This document shows, piece after piece, positions 8,006 to 14,638 of a stretch of DNA of 14,638 bases. The translations under genes and the position numbers were made by a program. The notes below the pieces were generated by a model. That model did not search any database. It worked only from the letters and a program-made list of their open reading frames with translations, and was not told the origin of the DNA. Each line of letters starts with the position of its first letter. Positions within the stretch are counted from its first letter, which is position 1. This stretch comes from JBBRMY01 sp038230595 (GTDB lineage: Bacteria; Bacteroidota; Ignavibacteria; Tepidaquicellales; Tepidaquicellaceae), in assembly GCA_038230595.1 (NCBI GenBank), contig JBBRMY010000054.1:1-14638 (forward strand), read 5' to 3'.

Positions 8006-8445
8006 ATGGTTGATGTTTTCACAGAAATAAATATTTCTGCCCCCAAGGATAAAGTATCAGAATATGCTGCGAATCCTGACAACGCTCCGGAATGGTATGT
8101 AAATATTAAGTCTGTTAAGTGGAAATCACCTAAGCCATTACAGGTTGGTTCAAAAATTGCTTTTAAAGCTCAGTTTCTCGGAAAGCAGCTTGAATATACC
8201 TATGAGATTGTTGAGTTTGTGATTGGGAAAAATTAGTGATGCGAACAGCAGAAGGTCCTTTCCCTATGGAAACAACCTATACTTGGGAAAATGTTGGCAA
8301 TGACACAACTCGTATGACTTTACGAAATGCAGGAAAACCATCAGGGTTTTCAATATTGTTTTCACCTCTAATGTCAATTATGATGAAGAAAGCAAACAAG
8401 AAAGACCTGGCTTTATTGAAGCAAATACTTGAAAATAGAAATTGA
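8006..8445 (+). pseudogene. SRPBCC-family (polyketide-cyclase/START-like) protein gene, interrupted by a -1 frameshift
   Basis: Two adjoining reading frames together make one typical SRPBCC ligand-binding protein of about 146 residues. The first (8006-8236) gives 76 residues: MVDVFTEINISAPKDKVSEY, then DNAPEWY and LEYTYEIVEFVIGKN, then stop. The second, in the -1 frame, continues with LVMRTAEGPFPMETTYTWE, ending at 8445 with the expected C-terminal helix (KKANKKDLALLKQILENRN). One missing base in the GGGAAAAA run at 8225-8232 explains the break, since restoring it gives ...VIGEKLVMRT... as in the family. GTG at 8236 or ATG at 8239 could in principle restart translation (the stop and start touch in TAGTGATG), but each half lacks essential parts of the fold. 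The cause may be a true inactivating deletion or a homopolymer sequencing error. The ligand is unknown; intact relatives are small cytosolic proteins. The start has no Shine-Dalgarno. Confidence 0.8.
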
Positions 8446-8543
8446 GTTTAACAAATAAATGTTATGGTTTAATCAAATAAGCTCACTTTTCCTCTTTTGA
8501 AAAAACTATTGAGAAGGGTTTGAGCATAATGTAACTTTAAGGT

Positions 8544-8583
8544 ATTTCTTTGAAATTGGTAAATCGGAAATATTTCTGAAATA
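8544..8583. promoter_or_regulatory. Pair of short palindromes before the small orphan gene
   Basis: ATTTC-TTT-GAAAT (8544-8556) and TATTTC-T-GAAATA (8571-8583) are two related short palindromes, the second ending 19 nt before the ATG at 8603. Their position suggests a possible operator. In AT-rich intergenic DNA such short repeats also arise by chance. Confidence 0.2.
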
Positions 8584-8602
8584 ATAATCTAAAAATAATA
8601 TT

Positions 8603-8848
8603 ATGTATAACAAGATTGATATCGAAGTTGAAGGATTTACAAAAAGAATTATTTTACCCTCCTCTGAAACAGGAGTAATAGACGAAGAAACAGTAAATGA
8701 GTTAAGCTCTTTTTTTCAGGCAATTTCTAATTGTAATGAAACAAAAACAATTGAAGTATCAGGTAATTCAGAAGCAATTAAAAACCTGATCTTGTCAATT
8801 CATAATTGTAAAAAGAATATTGTTTCCGAAACTGCAATTAAAATTTAA
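8603..8848 (+). CDS. Small orphan protein of unknown function (81 aa)
   Basis: I do not recognise this 81-residue protein. It reads MYNKIDIEVEGFTKRIILPS at the start, has an acidic centre (SETGVIDEETVNELSSFF), and contains two cysteines (C44 and C69) in the similar contexts SNC and HNC. There is no signal peptide or membrane segment, so it should be cytosolic. The alternation of strand-like (DIEVE, RIILP, TIEVSG) and helix-like (EETVNELSSFFQAI, SEAIKNLILSIHNC) stretches suggests a small alpha/beta fold. Its composition resembles a real protein, and no long competing frame overlaps it. No Shine-Dalgarno is visible, as for the other genes here. It stands alone: a broken SRPBCC gene lies upstream and a weak hairpin (8862-8888) lies downstream. 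Confidence 0.55.
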   Translation: MYNKIDIEVEGFTKRIILPSSETGVIDEETVNELSSFFQAISNCNETKTIEVSGNSEAIKNLILSIHNCKKNIVSETAIKI

Positions 8849-8861
8849 CAATTAAGGGTAA

Positions 8862-8888
8862 TCTTACGAACCATTTATAGTTGTAAGA
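8862..8888. repeat. Stem-loop downstream of the small orphan gene
   Basis: TCTTACGAAC (8862-8871) pairs with GTTGTAAGA (8880-8888) over 9 bp with one bulged G around the loop CATTTATA. It starts 13 nt after the stop codon at 8848. No T-run follows, so it is at best a weak terminator or mRNA 3'-end hairpin. Confidence 0.4.
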
Positions 8889-8999
8889 AAATTATATAAA
8901 AGGCTCTGTAAAAATATAGTTTTCTAAAAGTCTTTTCCAATCTGCTGTAACAGATTATCCGGGACAGAACTTATTTGTAGAACCACATTTCAATATGTA

Positions 9000-9032
9000 T
9001 TTGTTTTATAATGAGAAAACTCTTTATATTTG
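9000..9032 (+). promoter_or_regulatory. Possible Bacteroidota-type promoter (TTTG / TAnnTTTG)
   Basis: TTTG (9000-9003) and TATATTTG (9025-9032) are 21 nt apart, matching the known Bacteroidota vegetative promoter pattern TTTG-N19-21-TAnnTTTG. It lies about 120 nt upstream of the ATG at 9153. The motif is short and the region AT-rich, so a chance match is quite possible. Confidence 0.25.
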
Positions 9033-9152
9033 TTTTTAAAAAATAAAATGCTAATATTAAAAAGTATTATTGTTAATACATATTTTTCTCCTTGTCATCC
9101 CTCCTTTATTCTCATATTTAATTTATAAAATTTTTTAATTTATCAGAATGAT

Positions 9153-11381
9153 ATGAAAAACGATAAAAGTTCGGTTTTATCTTTTTTAATTAGCATTTTC
9201 ACATTAACTGTATTGATTTTTTTCAGTTCGGCTCAAGTAAAAGCGGATGGATTTAATTCAGTCTGTTTTAATGGATCTGCATTATTTGTAGTTGGGCAAA
9301 ACGGAGTCATTTATAAATCCGGAAATACCGGTCAAACTTTTTCAAGCATTTCATTCGGATCAACTAATTTCAATTCAGTTTTCACCCGAACAGTAAATGT
9401 CTGGATAGCTGGAGATAATGGGTTAATACTGAAAAGCACTAACTTAGGTATTAGTTTTTCTCAGTCGAATATAGCGATTGAAAATCTTAAATCAGTTTAT
9501 TTCATCGATAATTTGACCGGCTGGGTTGCATGCAACAATGGGAAGATTCTTCAAACTGTAAATGGAGGATTAAACTGGACAATTCAAACAACAGGTACTT
9601 CAAATAATTTAAATATAATTAAATTTTTTAATTTTTCAAGAGGCGTTGCATGCGGTGATAACAGCACAATACTGATCACTACTAATGGGGGTTCTCAATG
9701 GAATTCTGCTGCACTGCCAGTAAGTAAAAATATTTTATCGGTAGACATTAATGATAGTTCAATTTTCGCCGGCTGCAGTGATGGTTTAGTTGTAAAGTCA
9801 ACTAATCTCGGTGTAAGCTGGGGCATTATAGATTATAAAGTCTCAACAAAGCCGGATATTACCGGAATTGCAATGACAAATCCTTCTAGTTATTATTCCT
9901 GCGGTACAGGAGGATTCATCCGCAAATCCACCAACGGGGGAAGTACATTTACGTATGAAAACAACCCTGCATGGATAGATCTTTCTTATCTTTATTTTTA
10001 TGATGCATTCAATGGATGGGCTATAAGTAATACATCGAATATTGTTTTAAGAACGAGTAACGGAGGAGTCAATTGGTCGATGCCGACTGGAACAGTTCAG
10101 AATTTATCATGGCAGCAGAAACTCCCGCTTCAGTTCTATACTTCCTCTGGAAATGATTTTTATCAGAGCAGTTGGAATAAAAAGGAAATATTTGTAACAA
10201 AAGCAAATTTAATTTACCGTTCATTGGATATTGGAGAAACCTGGACTCAGGTTGGTACTAATATTCCAACGGGTTCTATATCAAATTCCTTCTACATTTC
10301 AACAAAGGATACAAATGTTTTTTTAGTTGCTATTGACAGCATAAACGATGTAAATGCTTGGGTATACCGATCTACAAATTACGGAAATACATGGTCTATC
10401 AGTCTGGGGGGAAACAGGTCAAGCGACGGGACACCAATTGGACGAGACCCTAATCACCCGGATACTCTTTATTACGGCTCTAGAAATTCGAGTTTATTCC
10501 GAACAACTAATTTCGGTTTATCTTGGACAACCATTGGATCTTACCATTTTTCTGATGTATGCTACATTAAAGTACCGGAAGGTAAACCTAATGTTATTAT
10601 AGTAGGGGGAAGAAACTGGGAGAACATAAATGCTCCCTTTGCTAATATTGTGAGATCAAGCGATTACGGGCAAACATGGAATCTCATTGATTCAAATGGA
10701 GGAGTTGATCCTGATCTACCTGAACTTCCAGTCATAGTTAGCTCACCTCTGGATTCTACAATGTATTACGGATTCTATGAGGGAAATAATGGTGGAATGA
10801 GACGTTCAACAAATTTTGGAGCTAACTGGTCTCAAATGAGTATAGATGAATATATTTGGGGAATGGATGTTTCGAAAGATGATCCAAATGTTTTAGCATA
10901 CACCGACTGGGGAGGTCCGTCAAGTAACTTCGGATCAATTTCTTATGACAGAGGAATACATTTTACAAGTTTACCCGATGCAGGTTTAACCGGAAGCTTT
11001 GCTGTTTATACCTATAACCGTAAAACTATTATCCTTCAGCAGCCTTTTGGCTATTATAAGCTAAGAATTTTTACAAGCGTACCTTTGGGAATTGAATCAA
11101 TTTCAACTTCTGTACCGCAAGGTTTTTCTATGTCTCAGAATTATCCTAACCCATTTAATCCGTCAACAAAAATAAAATTTGAAGTTCCGCTGCAGTCAAA
11201 TGTAAAGATAACAATTTTTGATGCAGCTGGTAGAGAAGCTGTTGTTCTAACTGACCAGATAGTTTCTGCTGGAACATATTCAGTTGACTGGAATGCAGGT
11301 AACTTCTCGAGTGGGATCTATTATTGTCGTTTGACTTCTGATAAATTTACAGAGACCAGGAAGATGGTTTTAATGAAATAG
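9153..11381 (+). CDS. Secreted Ycf48/BNR-like propeller protein with T9SS sorting domain (tandem copy 1)
   Basis: The 742-residue protein starts with a hydrophobic signal peptide (about 8-32, FLISIFTLTVLIFFSSAQVKA). The N-terminal half is built of Ycf48-like repeats of the form 'G-D/N-x-G-x-I-x-x-S/T-x-N-x-G-x-x-W/F', for example VVGQNGVIYKSGNTGQTF (47-64), AGDNGLILKSTNLGISF (86-102), TVNGGLNW (135-142), TTNGGSQW (176-183) and TSNGGVNW (301-308). The C-terminal half adds BNR repeats: SLDIGETW (357-364), STNYGNTW (407-414), TTNFGLSW (451-458), SSDYGQTW (502-509) and STNFGANW (552-559). The sorting domain starts at SQNYPNPFNPST (661-672) and ends TETRKMVLMK. Ycf48-like folds are two or more seven-bladed propellers; no catalytic site is recognised. 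It is colinear with the next gene, which it probably shares by ancient duplication. No Shine-Dalgarno or clear terminator is seen. Confidence 0.93.
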   Translation: MKNDKSSVLSFLISIFTLTVLIFFSSAQVKADGFNSVCFNGSALFVVGQNGVIYKSGNTGQTFSSISFGSTNFNSVFTRTVNVWIAGDNGLILKSTNLGISFSQSNIAIENLKSVYFIDNLTGWVACNNGKILQTVNGGLNWTIQTTGTSNNLNIIKFFNFSRGVACGDNSTILITTNGGSQWNSAALPVSKNILSVDINDSSIFAGCSDGLVVKSTNLGVSWGIIDYKVSTKPDITGIAMTNPSSYYSCGTGGFIRKSTNGGSTFTYENNPAWIDLSYLYFYDAFNGWAISNTSNIVLRTSNGGVNWSMPTGTVQNLSWQQKLPLQFYTSSGNDFYQSSWNKKEIFVTKANLIYRSLDIGETWTQVGTNIPTGSISNSFYISTKDTNVFLVAIDSINDVNAWVYRSTNYGNTWSISLGGNRSSDGTPIGRDPNHPDTLYYGSRNSSLFRTTNFGLSWTTIGSYHFSDVCYIKVPEGKPNVIIVGGRNWENINAPFANIVRSSDYGQTWNLIDSNGGVDPDLPELPVIVSSPLDSTMYYGFYEGNNGGMRRSTNFGANWSQMSIDEYIWGMDVSKDDPNVLAYTDWGGPSSNFGSISYDRGIHFTSLPDAGLTGSFAVYTYNRKTIILQQPFGYYKLRIFTSVPLGIESISTSVPQGFSMSQNYPNPFNPSTKIKFEVPLQSNVKITIFDAAGREAVVLTDQIVSAGTYSVDWNAGNFSSGIYYCRLTSDKFTETRKMVLMK

Positions 11382-11541
11382 AATTTAAATTGTACACCGT
11401 CGTTTTTGCAGATTGTTTAGGACATTAGTTATATACTTAACCGACTACCCAAATCATTGGATATTCTAAACACTGATTTGTTTAATAGAAAAAGATTAAA
11501 ACCTGAATATTAATAAAAATTTTAAACAAAAGCTTTGTATT

Positions 11542-11560
11542 TTGTTACAATTATTAACAA
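11542..11560. promoter_or_regulatory. Short inverted repeat in the leader of tandem copy 2
   Basis: TTGTTA (11542-11547) and TAACAA (11555-11560) form a 6-bp inverted repeat with a 7-nt spacer, about 85 nt before the preferred start at 11646. It could be an operator or part of the promoter. The rest of the 264-nt gap 11382-11645 is AT-rich, with no hairpin terminator for the preceding gene and no other recognisable element. Confidence 0.2.
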
Positions 11561-11645
11561 TATTTGACTCTAACATATGTTGAATATTAAAATCAAAATC
11601 CCTAAGTTACTGTATAACCCAAAAACTAAAACAAAATTGGTAAGG

Positions 11646-13817
11646 ATGAAAAAATCAATTACTGCCTTTACGGCATTTTTGTTACTGATCAGCGGCCTTT
11701 CTTATTCTCAAGGCTTAAATAGTATAACTACAGCTGACGGCGTAAATGTTGTTGCAGTTGGAAATTCTGGTAACATTATGCGTTCTACAAATTCAGGAAC
11801 TACATGGGCAAAATATACAAATGGATCGGCTGACCTTAAAGATGCCTCTTCATATAGTGATCTTGTATGGATCGCTGCAGATGGTGGAAATGTTTTAATG
11901 ACTACAAAATATTCTCCAAGCGCTGTCAGTACAGTAAATGTTGGTGTTGCTACCAGCCTTAATTCAGTTGCGTTATTAAGCGGAACTCTTGCTTTTGTTT
12001 GCGGTGATAATGGTGTTCTTAAAAAAACTGTCGATGGCGGAAATGTCTGGACAGTTTCTAATGCAGGTATTCCTGCAGGAACAAAATTAAATTCGATAAG
12101 CTTTTATGATAATAACAATGGTGTAGTAGTTGGTGCAAACGGTTCTGTTTATAAAACTGTTAATGGCGGAATTATGTGGACTGCTGTTGCTTTAGGATTT
12201 CCAATGACAAGAAATTTATTATCCGTAAAGTCTTTTTCAGATGGAACAGTCATTACAGGTGAGTACGGAACATTAATTAAAATACCAACAAGCACAAATA
12301 TTCCGGAGCTTATAGATACAAGGACAATTTCCGATATTACTTCAGTTTCAGGATCTGCTTTTGGATCAAATCATGTTTGCGGAGGTGGTGGATTTATTAG
12401 AAATAATAACGCTGTAGCTGACTATAATTCATTTGAACCTAATCCAATGCTTGCAAATTTAGTCGATATTTGTTATTACAATAATTCTATTGGTTATGCA
12501 GTTAGCAGCTTAAACAATGCAATCATTAAAACTATTGATGGTGGTTTGACATGGGCTTTAACAGCAGGAACAACAAGAACTATTTCATGGGTTTCTAAAC
12601 CAACTGCTACAGGAAATTTCCTTGGAAATAATATCTGCCAGCATCCTACAAGACCAAATACAGTATTTTGCGTTTTTGGAGCAACAGTTTTTGTCTCAAG
12701 AGATAAAGGTGAAACTTGGGCATCTATTTCTAATGTAGGTATAGGAAACACTCCACACGATCTTTATATCAGTCCTGTAGATACTAACATCTGGCTGGTT
12801 GCTACTGAGTCTTCAACAGATGCTATTATGAGAACTACTAACTATGGGGTTTCATGGACGAATGTTCATGCGCAGAATTTCAGTAGTTATGGTGAGCCTC
12901 TTCAGATCGATCAGAATAACCCAAGTACTTTTTATTTTGCTCCTGACAACGGAGGTTTCTGGAAATCTACTGACAACGGTGCTACATGGACTTCAATAAG
13001 CAGCTATCCTTTCAGAAGTCCTTGCGATATATCAGTTCTCTATGGTAATTCAAATACAATAGTAGTTGCAGATGGAGTAACAAGTTCTTCACAAGTAGCT
13101 GATCTTTTTAAATCAACTAACGGCGGAGTTAACTGGTCATTGATGACTCATTCAGCTTCAAGCGAAATTCCCTCTATCAGCAATACTCAGTTTGATCCGA
13201 AGCTTTTCTGGTTCACAGAATGGAGCGGTTCAAATATTTATAAGTCAACAAATTCCGGCGATAACTGGATTCTTGATCACTCAAATTCAGGAACATCAGG
13301 CTGGGGTTCAGATTTTGCACATGATGATCCAACAGTTCTTATAACAGGTAGCTGGGGAGCAGGAGCTTACATCTCAACTAATTCAGGCACAAACTGGGCT
13401 AACATTTCAACAGGCTTAGCTGGGCATGGCGGCGGAATAAATTATTTTGACAGAGGATATTGCGTAATATCGCAGGGAAGTAATATATTTAAGCTAACTG
13501 TTAACTACACAGTTCTGACTGATATAAATATTACTTCAAATGCATCAGTACCTGTTAAATTTGATCTTAAACAGAATTATCCTAATCCATTCAATCCTAC
13601 AACAAATATAGGATTCGATATGCCAACATCAGGGAATGTTAATTTAAAGATCTATGATGCTGTTGGAAAAGAAATTTATACTTTAGTTGACGGATTTAAA
13701 AATGCAGGAAGCTATACAGTTAACTTCAATGCTTCATCAATGAATTCAGGCGTTTATTTTTATAAGCTTGAAACAGGAAATGTAAGCACAACAAAGAAAA
13801 TGCTCCTTGTGAAATAA
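11646..13817 (+). CDS. Secreted Ycf48/BNR-like propeller protein with T9SS sorting domain (tandem copy 2)
   Basis: I chose ATG 11646 because it opens a standard signal peptide (MKKSITAFTAFLLLISGLSYSQ, cleaved after about residue 22) and gives 723 residues. An in-frame ATG at 11577 would add 23 lysine-rich residues in front of the signal. The mature part has the same order as the preceding gene. Ycf48-like repeats come first (VVAVGNSGNIMRSTNSGTTW at 35-54, then CGDNGVLKKTVDGGNVW and IKTIDGGLTW). The linker TISWVSKP comes next, then BNR repeats (SRDKGETW, TTNYGVSW, STDNGATW, STNGGVNW, STNSGDNW, STNSGTNW). The sorting domain begins at KQNYPNPFNPTT (642-653) and ends STTKKMLLVK. It is expected on the surface or in the medium; ligand and activity are unknown. 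A strong terminator follows at 13853-13886. Confidence 0.94.
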   Translation: MKKSITAFTAFLLLISGLSYSQGLNSITTADGVNVVAVGNSGNIMRSTNSGTTWAKYTNGSADLKDASSYSDLVWIAADGGNVLMTTKYSPSAVSTVNVGVATSLNSVALLSGTLAFVCGDNGVLKKTVDGGNVWTVSNAGIPAGTKLNSISFYDNNNGVVVGANGSVYKTVNGGIMWTAVALGFPMTRNLLSVKSFSDGTVITGEYGTLIKIPTSTNIPELIDTRTISDITSVSGSAFGSNHVCGGGGFIRNNNAVADYNSFEPNPMLANLVDICYYNNSIGYAVSSLNNAIIKTIDGGLTWALTAGTTRTISWVSKPTATGNFLGNNICQHPTRPNTVFCVFGATVFVSRDKGETWASISNVGIGNTPHDLYISPVDTNIWLVATESSTDAIMRTTNYGVSWTNVHAQNFSSYGEPLQIDQNNPSTFYFAPDNGGFWKSTDNGATWTSISSYPFRSPCDISVLYGNSNTIVVADGVTSSSQVADLFKSTNGGVNWSLMTHSASSEIPSISNTQFDPKLFWFTEWSGSNIYKSTNSGDNWILDHSNSGTSGWGSDFAHDDPTVLITGSWGAGAYISTNSGTNWANISTGLAGHGGGINYFDRGYCVISQGSNIFKLTVNYTVLTDINITSNASVPVKFDLKQNYPNPFNPTTNIGFDMPTSGNVNLKIYDAVGKEIYTLVDGFKNAGSYTVNFNASSMNSGVYFYKLETGNVSTTKKMLLVK

Positions 13818-13852
13818 TTTAAGGAAGTATTAATAATATTTTTCTCTTTACA

Positions 13853-13886
13853 AAAAAAGCCTTTGCATTGCTGCAAAGGCTTTTTT
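13853..13886 (+). terminator. Rho-independent terminator
   Basis: AAAAAAGCCTTTGC (13853-13866) pairs perfectly with GCAAAGGCTTTTTT (13873-13886) around the loop ATTGCT. The stem has a GC core and runs into six T residues. It ends transcription of the tandem propeller gene and, having an A-run on the left, could act in both directions. The porin-like gene downstream must therefore have its own promoter in 13887-14060. Confidence 0.92.
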
Positions 13887-14060
13887 GCTTTAACTGATTT
13901 ACTTTTTTATTTTCTTAACCCAGTCGTTGTCAGTGTTTCATTTATACACCGAAATCCACAGGAGTTTTTTTACCATCTCTTTACCCAAACTTATCATTAT
14001 CTTAACAATTTAGTAATAAAAACACACCATGTTTACAACTACAAAACTTAACAACTCAAA

Positions 14061-14638
14061 ATGAAGAAGCTCATAATAATTATTATGTTTACCTTATTTC
14101 TATCAGCACACTCATATTCCCAGGATGATTTTAAGCCGGAAATAAAGATAGGAACCACAATCTTTACCGGTTGGGAATTTAATTCAGGAAATGATAATTT
14201 CATTACCGGTCTTGATTCGACTAAACCAAATACAAATGCAGCATTTGGATTTGACCCTTACGGACATCAGTTTGAAACAAGCCAAAATTCATTTTTCCTT
14301 GAAAGGGCATATTTAACTCTTCTTGGAACATTAAGCCCTTCTGTTAAAGGCAGAGTGACAACCGATGTTTTTTCCTTAACAGATGGTGCAGGCAAAACTC
14401 AATATCAACTTGGTTTGAAGTTTGCCTGGCTAGACTGGACTGCATTTAAAAATGACAACGGTCTGGCATTAGATCTTTCTGTTGGTGTAATTCCTAATCA
14501 ATGGGTTCCTATAAACGAAAAATACTATGGTTACAGAGGCTTTGCAAAAACTCTTACAGATTTTCAGTGGGTAACTTCAGCAGTTAAAAGTCCGAATGCT
14601 TCTTCGGGAGTTTACAATGTAAGCCGGACAAATAGTTC
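14061..14638 (+). CDS. Outer-membrane porin-like beta-barrel protein, 5' part only
   Basis: An open frame starts at ATG 14061 and runs uninterrupted to the window end (192 full codons plus two bases), so the C-terminus is missing. The first 21 residues (MKKLIIIIMFTLFLSAHSYS + Q) are a clear signal peptide. The mature part shows alternating amphipathic strands and aromatic girdles: IKIGTTIFTGWEF, SFFLERAYLTLLGTLSPSVK, GRVTTDVFSL, YQLGLKFAWLDW, LALDLSVGVIPNQWVP. The segment 'FFLERAYLT...G.LSPSVKGRVTTDVF' resembles the N-terminal strands of porins such as the phosphate-selective OprO/OprP type, but a specific substrate cannot be claimed. It is preceded by a strong terminator and a 174-nt spacer, so it is a separate transcription unit. 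No Shine-Dalgarno is present (AACTCAAA precedes the ATG). Confidence 0.85.
   Translation, partial: MKKLIIIIMFTLFLSAHSYSQDDFKPEIKIGTTIFTGWEFNSGNDNFITGLDSTKPNTNAAFGFDPYGHQFETSQNSFFLERAYLTLLGTLSPSVKGRVTTDVFSLTDGAGKTQYQLGLKFAWLDWTAFKNDNGLALDLSVGVIPNQWVPINEKYYGYRGFAKTLTDFQWVTSAVKSPNASSGVYNVSRTNS

Larger units (their letters stand above)
8849..9152. other. 304-nt intergenic region without a gene
   Basis: No reading frame with coding character is visible on either strand. The stretch holds the stem-loop at 8862-8888, a weak 6-bp inverted repeat (AATCTG 8939-8944 / CAGATT 8951-8956), and a possible Bacteroidota-type promoter at 9000-9032. It is otherwise AT-rich and featureless, and probably contains the promoter and leader of the large propeller gene at 9153. 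Confidence 0.6.

Noticed and set aside
8225..8238. Programmed -1 ribosomal frameshift in the SRPBCC gene
   Set aside because: The direction fits, but the A-run is only five bases, no classical slippery heptamer is in phase, no stimulatory hairpin is evident just downstream, and a recoded SRPBCC protein has no precedent I know. A one-base deletion or sequence error is simpler.
5118..8970. Shared 9-mer TTCTGTCCC near 5118 and its complement GGGACAGAA near 8962
   Set aside because: A single 9-base match between two intergenic stretches is within chance expectation and has no flanking similarity.
11577..11645. Upstream in-frame ATG extending tandem copy 2 by 23 residues
   Set aside because: The extension (KIKIPKLLYNPKTKTKLVR) is lysine-rich and would bury the standard signal peptide that starts at 11646.
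2..13817. BNR/Ycf48 repeats as a DNA tandem-repeat array or CRISPR-like structure
   Set aside because: The repeats are at protein level with variable spacing and divergent codons; there are no identical direct DNA repeats with regular spacers.
13863..14051. 62-codon open frame between the second tandem propeller gene and the porin-like gene
   Set aside because: It begins within the terminator stem and its product has no protein-like pattern; the stretch is better explained as terminator plus promoter region.

Overview
This is an AT-rich window from a Gram-negative, didermic bacterium of the Bacteroidota/Chlorobi-Ignavibacteria sphere. The assignment rests on three things. Five proteins end in a C-terminal type IX secretion (T9SS type A) sorting domain with the signature [YF]PNPFNP...SGIYFYKL...TKKMLLVK. 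Start codons lack Shine-Dalgarno sequences. An outer-membrane porin-like gene is present. The 'YPNPFNP' flavour of the sorting domain is typical of Ignavibacteria-like lineages, but no rRNA or other marker is present, so the assignment is an inference. All recognisable genes are on the + strand.

Layout. (1) 2-3031 is a ~1,000-residue secreted beta-propeller (BNR/VPS10-like) protein, followed by a hairpin and a strong rho-independent terminator (3104-3133). (2) 3219-5107 is a translationally coupled two-component pair: a LytS-type membrane histidine kinase and a LytTR response regulator, overlapping by ATGA. (3) 5222-7788 is a probable two-gene operon: a Reeler/choice-of-anchor-V-like protein with a CxCH motif, then a seven-repeat FG-GAP/VCBS propeller with an ASPIC/UnbV domain. 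Both carry sorting domains. (4) 7789-9152 is a looser stretch with a REP-like palindrome, an SRPBCC-family gene broken by a one-base frameshift, a small orphan ORF and several weak hairpins. (5) 9153-13817 holds two large, colinear, divergent Ycf48/BNR-type propeller proteins, apparently an old tandem duplication, each with a sorting domain. The second is closed by a strong terminator (13853-13886). (6) 14061 to the end is the 5' part of an outer-membrane porin-like gene that leaves the window.

How the genes fit together. The region is mainly a set of surface or secreted proteins that would be exported by Sec and then by T9SS (the T9SS machinery itself is not in the window). A LytS/LytTR pair of unknown input sits among them. 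LytTR regulators often control envelope or exoprotein genes, so local regulation is plausible but only inferred; an inverted repeat at 5162-5210 is the best candidate operator. I found no CRISPR array, insertion sequence, tRNA, rRNA or complete mobile element. I did not find convincing evidence of a wholly new biological system. The points most worth follow-up are the frameshifted SRPBCC gene, the tandem propeller pair, the CxCH variant and the dispersed-repeat-like palindrome.
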